A model generated the notes under the pieces. It made no database searches. It was not told the origin of the DNA and saw only the letters and a program-made list of their open reading frames with translations. 64,000 bases of DNA from Streptomyces sp. NBC_00654 (GTDB lineage: Bacteria; Actinomycetota; Actinomycetes; Streptomycetales; Streptomycetaceae). Made by a program: the position numbers and the translations under genes. Within the stretch, counting starts at the first letter, position 1, and each line of letters begins with the position of its first letter. Below, in pieces: positions 17,572 to 26,364 of the stretch. Where the stretch lies: contig NZ_JAPEOB010000002.1 in the NCBI RefSeq assembly GCF_026341775.1, positions 2,542,001 to 2,606,000 on the forward strand. Direction: 5' to 3'.

Positions 17572-18810
17572 TCAGGCGCGGTGCGCCCGTGGTGCGCGCA
17601 GTGCCGCCAGCACCGTCCTGCGGGCCTTGCGGACCACCCGCCGGGCGAAGGACACGGAGGGCCGCCGCTCCGGCGCCTCGATCCGTCTGCCGCCGACCCA
17701 TTCGGTCACGGTCACCTCGTAGGCCTCGTCGGGCAGTCCGGAACCGTCCCCGAAGTGCGGATACGCCAGGTACAGCCGGGCCGGGCCCGTCCTGCGCACG
17801 AGTTCCGGCTCCTCCTTGGCCCGCAGGAAGCGCAGGACGTCGAGCAGCAGGTCCAGCCTTCCGGTCGCCACGCAGACCAGCCGGAGCCGCTCCTGGGCCT
17901 TGAGGCGGCGCGCCAGACCGGGGGTCCAGTAGGCCTTCATCAGCGGGGCCGCGAGCGCCATCTTCTTCCGGTGGACCGCGTCCGACTGCTTCAGCATCTT
18001 CGGGCCGAACTGCGGCAGCAGTGTGATGACGAACGGGCGGACCATCAGGGCGTCGCGCCGGGGCCCGGCGGGCACATGGGCGGCGATGAGTCTCATGAGC
18101 GCCCTGGCCGAGTCGAAGCGCAGGACGTAGGTGCCGCTCTTGGTCACGTGCTTGCCGTCGTCACGGCCCACCAGGTAGTAGCAGGTGTAGTCGGCGACGA
18201 CCGAGACACCGCTGCCCCGCAGGTACGCCTCCATGGTGAAGAGGGCGTCCTCGCCGGTCTTCAGCTCCTCGTCGAAGGTCATGCCGAGCCGGGTGAGGAG
18301 CTCACGCCGGAACAGCTTCTGGGCGCTCAGGGTGAACTTGATGTTGGAGGAGTACAGGTCGGCGTGCTCGACGGTCTCCTTCCACATCGACTTGGCCGCG
18401 CCCCGGTTGACGCCGACGACCTTGCCGAGGACCACGTCCGTACCGGCCCGGTCGCCCATCGCGACCATGCGCTCCAGGGCCTCCTCGCCGAAGTAGTCGT
18501 CGGCGTCGAGGAAGAAGACGTACCGGCCGCGGGCCAGCCCCAGGCCGACGTTACGGGGCCCGCTGGGCCCGCCGGAGTTCGGCTGCCGGACCACCCGCAT
18601 GGGGATGTCCGTCCGGGCCGCGAACTCCTCCAGATACTCCCCCGTACCGTCCGTGGAACCGTCGTCGACGGCGACGATCTCCATGCGCCCGGCGCCGAGC
18701 GTCTGCGCTTCGACGGACTCCAGACAGCGGATCAGGTAGGGCATCGCTTCATAGGCACCGATGATCACGCTGACATCGGGCTCGCTGGTCCTGTTCGGCA
18801 TTTCGGCCAT
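17572..18810 (-). CDS. Family 2 glycosyltransferase
   Basis: About 412 residues. The GT-A domain covers roughly the first 240: VSVIIGAYEAMPYLIRCLES, VAVDDGSTDGTGEYL, NSGGPSGPRNVGL, FFLDADDYFGEEALERM (DxD-type metal site) and the acceptor helix TGEDALFTMEAYLRG. The C-terminal part is helical and basic. ATG 18810 with AGGTG upstream is preferred; a GTG two codons earlier is possible. It is paralogous to the GT2 at 34526-36145 over the whole GT-A domain. It lies 267 bases before the TagF-like gene, which lacks its own GT2. Probably adds a linkage sugar or a side-chain sugar. Confidence 0.9.
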   Translation of the reverse strand: MAEMPNRTSEPDVSVIIGAYEAMPYLIRCLESVEAQTLGAGRMEIVAVDDGSTDGTGEYLEEFAARTDIPMRVVRQPNSGGPSGPRNVGLGLARGRYVFFLDADDYFGEEALERMVAMGDRAGTDVVLGKVVGVNRGAAKSMWKETVEHADLYSSNIKFTLSAQKLFRRELLTRLGMTFDEELKTGEDALFTMEAYLRGSGVSVVADYTCYYLVGRDDGKHVTKSGTYVLRFDSARALMRLIAAHVPAGPRRDALMVRPFVITLLPQFGPKMLKQSDAVHRKKMALAAPLMKAYWTPGLARRLKAQERLRLVCVATGRLDLLLDVLRFLRAKEEPELVRRTGPARLYLAYPHFGDGSGLPDEAYEVTVTEWVGGRRIEAPERRPSVSFARRVVRKARRTVLAALRAPRAHRA

Positions 18811-18883
18811 GTGCACCTGTTGATTTGATCACGATATAGGCAAAATTGTCCGACTCTCGCACCTGATGTGCATGAATATGCCG

Positions 18884-18927
18884 AACGGCCCGTGCATCCC
18901 TCCAGGGGGAGAGATGCACGGGCCGTT
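18884..18927 (-). terminator. Terminator after the six-TM transferase gene
   Basis: Perfect 15-base-pair inverted repeat (AACGGCCCGTGCATC with its complement) around a 14-base loop, 108 bases past the stop of the gene at 19036 and upstream of the GT2 start. It separates the two transcription units on the minus strand. Confidence 0.8.
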
Positions 18928-19035
18928 GCCGGGGTTGCGTCGTTTTCGGCCGACACGGACAGTTTGGCCAGGTGTTGGTCAGGCGTTGGCCGGCTGTTCA
19001 ACAGGGGTTGGCCCGCGGGCCGGGGAAGGCCTCGC

Positions 19036-21183
19036 TCAGCGGCCGGCCACCGCGTCCGCGTCCGCCGTGGTCCCGGCCTCGGCCAGAACCTCCGCCTCGC
19101 CGGTCCCGGCGCCGCTGGAGGCCGCCTCCCGGTCGGGCAGTGCCGCACTCTGCTCACCGAGGCGCTGCGCGACGCCCGCGTTGCGCGCCTCGGCCTTGGC
19201 GGCGAGGGCACGCACAGCGGCGTTGAACTGCTCCATGGAGGTCGGCTCGTCCGGACCCAGGAGGTAGCTCTTCAGCTCGCGGCGGGCTCCGGCCAGCGAG
19301 TCCGCCGCCGGGTCGGTGACCGCTGCCAGCAGTTCGCCGATCTCCTCGGCACCGTTGGAGAGGATCACGGCGGCCCGGACGGCGGTGTTCTGCCGCTTGA
19401 ACTCCTCGGCACCGAGCTCGGCGGAGTCGGTGACCGCGTACGGCTTGCCGCTCGCGATGAAGTCGGAGACCACGCTGGAGATGTCCGACACCATCGCGTC
19501 GGACTCGTTGAAGCAGTCGTACAGCTTCGGCTGCGCGCCGGACACCGTCCGGTGCTCCCACCAGCCGAAGGAACGCCAGTAGGCGTCGTTCCACTCGGCC
19601 CGCAGGGCGGCCGTCTCGGCCTCACGGGCGGGGTCGGCGAGCGAGACCCGCGACTCCTCGGCGTCGTCGCCGCCGGAGCGGCCGGTCGCCGTCAGCGCGG
19701 CGAGACGGGCCTCGATCCGCGTCAGCTCGGCCTTGGCCGCGCTCTGCCCGGCGGCGGCCGAGGCCGCCTCCTTCGCCCAGCGGGGTTCGGCGGCGCGCTG
19801 GGCGGCGGCCTTCTCCAGCATGGCCTTGATCCGCGCGTCGACGGCCTTGGCCCTGGCGCTGCGGATGCCCGTGAAGGGGTGCGGCTTGTAGATGATCCGG
19901 ACCGGCCGGTCGGCGGCCACCAGCCGCCGCACGATGTTCTCGCCGGCCAGCAGCAGAGAGGTGTTGCCCGGGTTGTCGTCCCAGCCCTCCCAGGTGGGGG
20001 CGTACAGCACGGTCGGGACGGGGTTCTTCGTCGTACCGGTCCAGCTCTTGATCGGCGCCAGCTGCGGGCGGCCGACCTCGACGATGTCCTCGTCGCGGAT
20101 ACCCACGTCGGCCAGGGCGTACCGGTCACGTCCGGCCCGGCCCGCGGTCCACACCTCGTCGTACACCTTGGAGTACGGGTTGACGCTGGCCAGCTTGTCG
20201 CTGTCGCCGTGCCCGATGAAGACGTGCTTCATGGTCGGGACCCGCAGCATGTGGATGTTCTTGCCGACATTGGCGGGGTAGAGGCAGACCCGGACGGTGG
20301 AGAGGTCCAGGTTCATCAGGTGGGTGCCCGCGGGCATGCAGATCACCGGTACGCCGGTCTCGGCCAGCTGCGGCACCAGGCTGCGCTCACGCATGATGAT
20401 CAGCGGGCGTCCCTCGACCTGCGCCATCGTGTCGAGCCACATGTTGCCCTGGTACGCCGACTCGTTCGAGCCGGAGAAGTAGAGCACGACGCTGGGCTGG
20501 TACTCGCGCATCCAGGTGTCGACGGCCTTGAGCACGGCGGCGGCCGACGGGACCAGCCGGCCGCGGCGCAGGTACGGGACGAGCACCGCGTTGTACAGGA
20601 CGGCCAGCACCAGGGTGATGCCGGCGCCGACGTAGCCGACGATGTCCCTGCCGGTCTCGGCGGCGATCAGTATGCCCGCCATGGCCGGGATGTCCAGGTG
20701 GAGCATCTTCTCGGCGGAACGGTGCAGCAGCGTGTTCGGCGGCGCGTCGGGGATGCGGACGGCGTGCAGGTCCACATTGCGGGTGACGACCGGCATGGTG
20801 CGGCGCAGCTTGATCAGTGTCGTCAGGGCGCCGTGCGGGGCCTGGAGTCCGTAGAAGACCAGGAAGCAGGCGACCGCCGTGTAGAACAGCGGCTCCTCCG
20901 CGAGGTCCAGCCGGGCCAGCAGCAGGATGAGCATCAGCTGGCGGAGCAGGAAGCGGATGGGCAGTCCGGCCCGCACCTTGCCGAGCCGGTTGACCAGATA
21001 GCTCCCCCGCTGATGCAGGTACCAGTCCGTGACGTACGTGACAGCGGTGGCCGCCGCGAAGAACCAGATGTTGGGGAGAAGGGCGGCGACCATGACGCAG
21101 GGATATCCCAGCCCCATCAACAATGCTGCCGCCAGTTCCGACCTGCTGCCCACACGGGCCAGGCGAATGGCTGTCGAGATCAC
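19036..21183 (-). CDS. Integral-membrane TagB/TagF-like transferase (six TM + GT-B)
   Basis: 715 residues. About six hydrophobic helices occupy residues 12-230 (for example AALLMGLGYPCVMVAALL, FFAAATAVTYVTDWYL, FYTAVACFLVFYGL, IVGYVGAGITLVLAVL), then a cytoplasmic GT-B domain with Glyphos_transf-like motifs FIGHGDSDKL, TVLYAPTWEGW, RIIYKPHPFTG and DISSVVSDFIASGKPYAVTD. The region between the two GT-B halves is Ala/Glu-rich and probably coiled. The tail is disordered. GTG 21183 with GGAG upstream. Unlike TagB/TagF, which bind membranes through amphipathic helices, this protein is polytopic. Its donor could be CDP-ribitol made by the upstream gene. Confidence 0.82.
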   Translation of the reverse strand: MISTAIRLARVGSRSELAAALLMGLGYPCVMVAALLPNIWFFAAATAVTYVTDWYLHQRGSYLVNRLGKVRAGLPIRFLLRQLMLILLLARLDLAEEPLFYTAVACFLVFYGLQAPHGALTTLIKLRRTMPVVTRNVDLHAVRIPDAPPNTLLHRSAEKMLHLDIPAMAGILIAAETGRDIVGYVGAGITLVLAVLYNAVLVPYLRRGRLVPSAAAVLKAVDTWMREYQPSVVLYFSGSNESAYQGNMWLDTMAQVEGRPLIIMRERSLVPQLAETGVPVICMPAGTHLMNLDLSTVRVCLYPANVGKNIHMLRVPTMKHVFIGHGDSDKLASVNPYSKVYDEVWTAGRAGRDRYALADVGIRDEDIVEVGRPQLAPIKSWTGTTKNPVPTVLYAPTWEGWDDNPGNTSLLLAGENIVRRLVAADRPVRIIYKPHPFTGIRSARAKAVDARIKAMLEKAAAQRAAEPRWAKEAASAAAGQSAAKAELTRIEARLAALTATGRSGGDDAEESRVSLADPAREAETAALRAEWNDAYWRSFGWWEHRTVSGAQPKLYDCFNESDAMVSDISSVVSDFIASGKPYAVTDSAELGAEEFKRQNTAVRAAVILSNGAEEIGELLAAVTDPAADSLAGARRELKSYLLGPDEPTSMEQFNAAVRALAAKAEARNAGVAQRLGEQSAALPDREAASSGAGTGEAEVLAEAGTTADADAVAGR

Positions 21184-21255
21184 GAAGAACCTGCTCCAGG
21201 GGGGTGCCGGTTAATTCACGTATAGAGGGAAATGTGAAGGTGCGGCTTCACGCAC

Positions 21256-21296
21256 TCGGGCCTCTGCGGTCGCACAAAGCGATCACAGAGGCCCGA
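21256..21296 (-). terminator. Hairpin between cytidylyltransferase fusion and six-TM transferase
   Basis: An 11-base-pair stem (TCGGGCCTCTG with CAGAGGCCCGA) around 19 bases, just past the stop of the gene at 21320, in AT-rich surroundings. It probably acts as a terminator or processing element between the two minus-strand genes. Confidence 0.65.
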
Positions 21297-21319
21297 AAAA
21301 TCACAATTGTCAAGAATTA

Positions 21320-22819
21320 TTACACATCTTCTTGACGATCAAGCACCGAGGCCAGCGCCTGCTCGAACCCGGAGGATTCGGCGGCACCGCGCGTCGGGTC
21401 CTGCTGCCGTACGTCGATGACATGGCCGGTCAGCTCGGACAGGAGGACGTCCAGCGAGGTGCGCGCCACCGCCTCCGAGGAGAGCAGCGAGCCCGCGGGC
21501 TCCTGGCCGAACGCCTTGGTGCGCATCGGCGTCGCGGTCCGTTCCGGATTGACGCAGTTGACGCGGATGCCCTCGCCCGCCCACTCGTCGGCCAGCGCCT
21601 GGGTGAGGTTCACCATGGCGGCCTTGGTGGAGGAGTAGAGGCTGTACTCGGCGCGGCCCCGGGTGTAGCTGCTGGAGGTGTAGAGCAGCAACTGGCCCTG
21701 GGTCTCCGCCAGATACTTGTACGAGGCGCGGGCGATCTGGACGGGCGCCAGGTAGTTGACGTTCAGCGCTTCCTGGATCGTGGTGTTGTCGGTCTCGGCC
21801 AGCTTGCCGATGCGCAGCACGCCCGCGGTGTTGATGACGTAGTCGACGCGGCCGGTCTCGGCGTACGCCTTGGAGAGCGCGTCATCGACGTGTTCCGGGT
21901 TCTCGACGTGCGTACCGGTGGTGGAGCGGCCCAGCGCGTAGACCTTCGCGCCGTACTGCTCGGCCAGCGTGGCGATGTCGGCGCCGATGCCGTACGAGCC
22001 GCCGAAGACGACCAGGGTCTTGCCGGAGAGCAGCTCCCGGTAGGCGGCCTCGTCGGCCTGGCGCGGGGCGGCGGTGGAGGCCAGCTGGAAGAGCTTGTCG
22101 GTGATGAAGACGTCGACCGGCTGGGTCACCTTCATGTTGTACTCGTCGCCCGCGACCACGTAGATCGGTACGTCGGGGAGGTACTTGAGGACCACCGAAC
22201 AGTCGTCGGTGGCCTGGAAGTTGGGGTCGCCCGCCGCGATCCGGTACGCCTTGCGGATCGTCGAGAGCTTGAAGGCCTGCGGGGTCTGCCCGCGGCGCAG
22301 CCGGGACCGGTCGGGGACGTCGGTGATGAACTCCCCGTCCTCGCCGTGGGTACGCGTCACGATGATCGTGTCGGCGGAGGGGATGGCGACATCGACGGCC
22401 TGGTAGCGGTCGAGCGCGTCGACACAGTCCTTGATGACGCGCTGTGACAGCAGTGGCCGGACCGCGTCGTGGAAGAGGACATTGCGGTCCTCGCCCTCGG
22501 CAAGGCCCTCGCCGAGGGCCGCGATGGCGCGCTCGGTGGTCTCGTTGCGGGTGGTGCCGCCCTCGATGATCCGGGTGACCTTGGTCAGTCCGGCCTTGGC
22601 GACGATCTTCTCGACGTCGGGCACGAACCCGGGCGCCATCAGCACGATCACATCGTCGATGCTGTCGGCGTTCTCGAAGATGGTCAGCGTGTGCTCGATG
22701 ACTGCCTTGCCGGCGATCTTCAGCAGCTGCTTGGGGATCGACAGTCCCACGCGCTGACCGGTACCACCGGCGAGCACGACTGCTGTGGTCCGGGGCTTGG
22801 CTTCATGCGGCACAGACAC
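21320..22819 (-). CDS. Bifunctional cytidylyltransferase / SDR reductase (Bcs1-like, CDP-ribitol synthesis)
   Basis: 499 residues. Residues 11-245 are an IspD/TarI-type cytidylyltransferase: VVLAGGTGQRVG, IPKQLLKIAGK, HDAVRPLLS, RGQTPQAFK, TDDCSVV and DVFITDKL. Residues 265-470 are a short-chain reductase with the nucleotide motif VFGGSYGIG, INTAGVL and the catalytic YSLYSSTK (near 393-401). In Bcs1/Acs1 of Haemophilus this pair reduces ribulose 5-phosphate and makes CDP-ribitol, the donor for ribitol-phosphate polymers. Here the second domain has the GGSYGIG and YxxxK of that family. GTG start at 22819. CDP-ribitol as product is an inference from architecture and from the TagF-type neighbours. 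Confidence 0.88.
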   Translation of the reverse strand: MSVPHEAKPRTTAVVLAGGTGQRVGLSIPKQLLKIAGKAVIEHTLTIFENADSIDDVIVLMAPGFVPDVEKIVAKAGLTKVTRIIEGGTTRNETTERAIAALGEGLAEGEDRNVLFHDAVRPLLSQRVIKDCVDALDRYQAVDVAIPSADTIIVTRTHGEDGEFITDVPDRSRLRRGQTPQAFKLSTIRKAYRIAAGDPNFQATDDCSVVLKYLPDVPIYVVAGDEYNMKVTQPVDVFITDKLFQLASTAAPRQADEAAYRELLSGKTLVVFGGSYGIGADIATLAEQYGAKVYALGRSTTGTHVENPEHVDDALSKAYAETGRVDYVINTAGVLRIGKLAETDNTTIQEALNVNYLAPVQIARASYKYLAETQGQLLLYTSSSYTRGRAEYSLYSSTKAAMVNLTQALADEWAGEGIRVNCVNPERTATPMRTKAFGQEPAGSLLSSEAVARTSLDVLLSELTGHVIDVRQQDPTRGAAESSGFEQALASVLDRQEDV

Positions 22820-23168
22820 AGACGACCTACCTTGCTATGACGGGGGAACAGTGTGATGGTCGCACTCTCCGTGACCGTCTCGCAAGGCGGACGTCGGTCG
22901 CCGCATGCCGTGCGGAAACCCGCAGTTCACTGCCTGGCCAGGGAGATTGGGTTCCGCCGGACCGGTACGCGGGGTGACCGAATCCACAGAGGTGTTGCGC
23001 AATCCGCACATCTACCGCACGGGCAACGGCCGTCACCAGGCATTTTTCCGGTGCGGTACGTCCCCGGGCGGGCAGCCGCGCGGGTCCGGCGGCGGCCGGA
23101 CCGGCGGGCCCGGCACGCGTCACGCGCGGCGGGCCCGCCCGGAACGCGGACGCGGGCCGTCCTCTCCT
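22820..23168. other. 349-base gap between the CDP-ribitol gene and obgE
   Basis: It holds no credible coding frame. The right-hand 80 bases, just past the obgE stop, are rich in self-complementary GGCGGGCCCG-type blocks and probably form the obgE terminator. The left part should contain the promoter of the leftward CDP-ribitol gene. No clear -35/-10 pair was found. Confidence 0.4.
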
Positions 23169-24605
23169 TTAGAAGGGGTCGAACTCGTCGTATTCCTTCT
23201 GGGCGTCGTCCCGCTCGGCGGTGCGGTCCCGGCGGCGCTGCGCGGCGGGGCGCGGCTCCTCCAGGCGGTGGTCCTCGCCCCGGCGGCCCAGCATCTCGGC
23301 GCCGGCCGTCACGGTCGGCTCCCAGTCGAAGACGACCGCGTTCTCCTCGGGGCCGATGGCGACGCCGTCGCCGGCCCGGGCGCCCGCCTTCATCAGGGCG
23401 TCCTCGACACCGAGGCGGTTGAGCCGGTCCGCGAGGTAGCCGACGGCCTCGTCGTTGTTGAAGTCGGTCTGCCGCACCCAGCGCTCGGGCTTCTCGCCGC
23501 GCACGCGGTAGATGCCCTCGTCGTCCACGGCCACGGTGAAGCCCGCGTCGTCGACGGCCTTCGGGCGGATGACGACCCGGGTCGCCTCTTCCTTCGGCTT
23601 GGCGGCGCGCGCCTCGGCGATGATGCCCGCGAGCGCGTACGAGAGCTCCTTGAGGCCCTTGTGCGCGATGGCCGAGACCTCGAAGACGCGGTAACCGCGG
23701 TCCTCCAGCTCCGGGCGGATCATGTCGGCGAGGTCCTGGCCGTCGGGGATGTCGACCTTGTTCAGGACGATGACGCGCGGCCGGTCGTCGAGACCGCCGT
23801 ACTGCCGCAGCTCCTCCTCGATGATGTCGAGGTCGGAGACGGGGTCGCGGTCCGACTCCAGCGTGGCGGTGTCCAGCACGTGCACCAGCACCGAGCAGCG
23901 CTCGACGTGGCGCAGGAACTCCAGGCCCAGCCCCTTGCCCTGGCTGGCTCCGGGGATGAGGCCGGGGACGTCCGCGATGGTGTAGACGGTCCCGCCGGCG
24001 GTCACCACTCCGAGGTTTGGCACGAGGGTGGTGAACGGGTAGTCCGCGATCTTCGGCTTCGCCGCGGAGAGCACGGAGATCAGCGAGGACTTGCCGGCGC
24101 TCGGGTAGCCGACGAGTGCGACGTCGGCGACGGTCTTGAGCTCCAGGACGATGTCCCGGTCCTCGCCCGGCTCACCGAGCAGCGCGAAGCCGGGCGCCTT
24201 GCGGCGGGCGGAGGCGAGCGCCGCGTTGCCGAGGCCGCCGCGGCCGCCCTGGCCGGCGACGAAGGTGGTGCCCTGGCCGACCAGGTCGGCGAGCACATTG
24301 CCCGCCTTGTCGAGGACGACGGTGCCGTCGGGCACGGGCAGGACCAGGTCCTGGCCGTCCTTGCCGGAACGGTTGTCGCCCGCACCGGGCTGGCCGTTGG
24401 TGGCCTTGCGGTGGGGGCTGTGGTGGTAGTCCAGCAGCGTGGTCACGGCCTGCTCGACGACGAGGATCACATCGCCGCCGCGCCCGCCGTTGCCCCCGTC
24501 GGGGCCGCCGAGCGGCTTGAACTTCTCACGGTGGACGGAGGCGCAGCCGTGGCCTCCGTTACCCGCGGCGGCATGCAGCTCGACGCGGTCCACGAAGGTG
24601 GTCAT
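23169..24605 (-). CDS. obgE: Obg-family GTPase
   Basis: 478 residues from ATG 24605 (GAGG upstream). The Gly-rich Obg fold (residues 1-160: [32 protein letters not shown]) precedes the G domain with P-loop GYPSAGKSS (166-174), [11 protein letters not shown] switch, DVPGLIPGA, and NKVD. A C-terminal Obg-type domain ([25 protein letters not shown]) and a charged tail follow. It is a ribosome-associated GTPase; in Streptomyces Obg has been linked to the onset of sporulation. It lies downstream of rpmA. Confidence 0.97.
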   Translation of the reverse strand: MTTFVDRVELHAAAGNGGHGCASVHREKFKPLGGPDGGNGGRGGDVILVVEQAVTTLLDYHHSPHRKATNGQPGAGDNRSGKDGQDLVLPVPDGTVVLDKAGNVLADLVGQGTTFVAGQGGRGGLGNAALASARRKAPGFALLGEPGEDRDIVLELKTVADVALVGYPSAGKSSLISVLSAAKPKIADYPFTTLVPNLGVVTAGGTVYTIADVPGLIPGASQGKGLGLEFLRHVERCSVLVHVLDTATLESDRDPVSDLDIIEEELRQYGGLDDRPRVIVLNKVDIPDGQDLADMIRPELEDRGYRVFEVSAIAHKGLKELSYALAGIIAEARAAKPKEEATRVVIRPKAVDDAGFTVAVDDEGIYRVRGEKPERWVRQTDFNNDEAVGYLADRLNRLGVEDALMKAGARAGDGVAIGPEENAVVFDWEPTVTAGAEMLGRRGEDHRLEEPRPAAQRRRDRTAERDDAQKEYDEFDPF

Positions 24606-24660
24606 GGTTGGTGCCTCCAGGTACAGCGGAAAAATACGGAATTGTCTCTGTCGTAACACG

Positions 24661-24713
24661 CCGAGGGCGGACCCGCTTCCCCGTTTGCCGGGAAAGCTGA
24701 GATCCGCCCTCGG
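24661..24713 (-). terminator. Hairpin between rpmA and obgE
   Basis: An 11-base-pair stem, CCGAGGGCGGA with TCCGCCCTCGG, around a 31-base interior that contains a second small stem. It lies between the rpmA stop and the obgE start and could lower obgE expression relative to the ribosomal protein genes. Confidence 0.7.
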
Positions 24714-24750
24714 AAGGTGCTGTGTGTCGCTCCGCGTGCGCCGAAATGGA

Positions 24751-25008
24751 TCAGGCGGCGAGCGGAACGATGTTCACGACCTTGCGGCCACGGTGCGTAC
24801 CGAACTCCACCGCACCGGCGGTCAGCGCGAACAGCGTGTCGTCGCCGCCCCGGCCGACACCCGTGCCCGGGTGGAAGTGGGTGCCACGCTGGCGGACCAG
24901 GATCTCACCGGCGTTGACGGCCTGACCGCCGAAGCGCTTCACGCCGAGCCGCTGAGCATTGGAATCGCGCCCGTTCCGAGTGGAGGATGCGCCCTTCTTA
25001 TGTGCCAT
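24751..25008 (-). CDS. rpmA: 50S ribosomal protein bL27
   Basis: 85 residues starting [19 protein letters not shown], followed by the family block [20 protein letters not shown] and [15 protein letters not shown]. bL27 reaches the peptidyl-transferase centre with its N-terminus. Stop-to-start spacing from rplU is 14 bases, so they are one transcript. Confidence 0.99.
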   Translation of the reverse strand: MAHKKGASSTRNGRDSNAQRLGVKRFGGQAVNAGEILVRQRGTHFHPGTGVGRGGDDTLFALTAGAVEFGTHRGRKVVNIVPLAA

Positions 25009-25022
25009 GTCTCCTCAGTCCC

Positions 25023-25343
25023 TTACTTCGCAGCCGCGGGGATACCGGTGACCTTGATCGCCGTGTACTGCTGGCGGTGACCCTGGCGACGGCGGTAGCC
25101 GGTCTTGTTCTTGTAGCGAAGGATGTCGATCTTCGCGCCCTTGTGGTGGTCCACGATCTCGGCCTGGACCTTGATCCCGGCCAGGACCCACGGGTCGCTG
25201 GTGACGGCGTCGCCGTCGACCACGAGCAGCGTAGAGAGCTCTACGGTGTCGCCGACCTGGGCGGTGGGAATCTTGTCAACCTCAACGATGTCGCCGACAG
25301 CAACCTTGTGCTGGCGACCACCGCTGCGCACGATGGCGTACAC
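25023..25343 (-). CDS. rplU: 50S ribosomal protein bL21
   Basis: 106 residues from GTG 25343, matching the family's [13 protein letters not shown] start. The [22 protein letters not shown]-terminal block is typical of bL21, which binds 23S rRNA. A longer in-frame extension upstream exists but has no family support. It is the first gene of the rplU-rpmA-(obgE) operon. Upstream lies a 13-kb glycan island rather than the usual neighbour rne. Confidence 0.98.
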   Translation of the reverse strand: MYAIVRSGGRQHKVAVGDIVEVDKIPTAQVGDTVELSTLLVVDGDAVTSDPWVLAGIKVQAEIVDHHKGAKIDILRYKNKTGYRRRQGHRQQYTAIKVTGIPAAAK

Positions 25344-25680
25344 GCGGATCTCTCTTTCGCTCGGAACGGATCCCCTGATGCCAGCCGCTCGCACGGGCCG
25401 GGGCCCGGGACGATCCGGAAGGATGAGCGGCCTCTCCCGTACGGAAGGCGCGAACGCCGACCGGGTCCGGAAGGGATGTGCTCAGGGGTAGGTGCGTACG
25501 GAAACACACCGAGGGTCAAGGTTACGGGGCGGGGTTCGGGGGGTCAAACCGGGCCCCGGCCGCCGGGGACCGGGTCGGCAGCGGCTCCGTACGCCGGGCG
25601 AGGGCGCCCTCGCCCACGGCCGCCGGGGCCCGGGATCGTAAGCTCTCCCAGCACACCAGCTCTCCGGAAGGCACACGCGC
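25344..25680. promoter_or_regulatory. 337-base divergent region between rplU and the WbpD-like gene
   Basis: The leftward promoter of rplU and the rightward promoter of the acetyltransferase gene must both lie here. A TTGACC hexamer on the minus strand (about 25515) is a candidate -35 for rplU, but the -10 is not convincing. Next to it is a C/G-only stretch (GGGGCGGGGTTCGGGGGG). No gene is visible. Confidence 0.4.
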
Positions 25681-26283
25681 GTGAACTACAGGGTCCAGCC
25701 CACCGCCCAGGTCGACGAGACCGCCGAGATCGGCGACGGCAGCAGCGTCTGGGAGCTCGCCCAGATCCGTGAGCGGGCCCGCCTCGGCAAGGGCTGCGTC
25801 ATCGGCCGGGGCGCCTACGTCGGCACCGGCGTGCGGATCGGCGACAACGTCAAGCTCCAGAACTACGCCCTGGTGTACGAGCCCGCCGAGCTCGGCGACG
25901 GCGTCTTCGTCGGCCCCGCCGTCGTCCTCACCAACGACCACAACCCGCGCTCCGTCGACCCCGAGGGCAACCAGAAGCGCGGCGGCGACTGGGAGGCCGT
26001 CGGTGTGAAGGTGGCCGAGGGCGCGTCGCTCGGCGCGCGCTCCGTCTGCGTGGCTCCGGTGCGGATCGGGCGCTGGGCGATGGTGGCGGCCGGCGCGGTG
26101 GTCACCAAGGACGTGGCGGACTTCGCCCTGGTGGTGGGCGTACCGGCGCGGCAGATCGGCTGGGTGGGCCGCAGCGGGGTGCGCCTGGTGGAGCGCGTCG
26201 GCGAGCCGGGCGTCTGGGAGTGCCCGCAGAGCGGTGCGGTGTACGAGGAGAAGGACGGGGTTCTCGGCGAGCGAGCCGCGTAA
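25681..26283 (+). CDS. Left-handed beta-helix acetyltransferase (WbpD/WlbB-like)
   Basis: 200 residues of hexapeptide-repeat sugar acetyltransferase: PTAQVDETAEIGDGSSVWELAQI, GKGCVIGRGAYVGTGVRIGDNVKLQNYALVYEP arranged as repeats, the PAVVLTNDHNPRS loop, then VAPVRIGRWAMVAAGAVVTKDV and VVGVPARQIGWVG. The NDHNPRS loop and PARQIGWV ending are typical of WbpD/WlbB, which N-acetylates the 3-amino group of UDP-GlcNAc3NA. GTG start with GGAAGG upstream. Partners with matching chemistry lie at 33.2-38.3 kb and 29.4 kb. The acetyl-CoA-dependent role in UDP-ManNAc3NAcA synthesis is an inference from family plus context. Confidence 0.88.
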   Translation: MNYRVQPTAQVDETAEIGDGSSVWELAQIRERARLGKGCVIGRGAYVGTGVRIGDNVKLQNYALVYEPAELGDGVFVGPAVVLTNDHNPRSVDPEGNQKRGGDWEAVGVKVAEGASLGARSVCVAPVRIGRWAMVAAGAVVTKDVADFALVVGVPARQIGWVGRSGVRLVERVGEPGVWECPQSGAVYEEKDGVLGERAA

Positions 26284-26364
26284 CCGGTGCGAGGCGGGTC
26301 GCCTTTCGATCTCGATCCGACGTGTTCCACCTAGAAAGCGACACGTTCGGCCGAGGATGAGGCA

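Noticed and set aside
21320..22819. IspD for isoprenoid synthesis
   Set aside because: The C-terminal reductase fusion and the wall-polymer neighbours fit Bcs1-type CDP-ribitol synthesis better.
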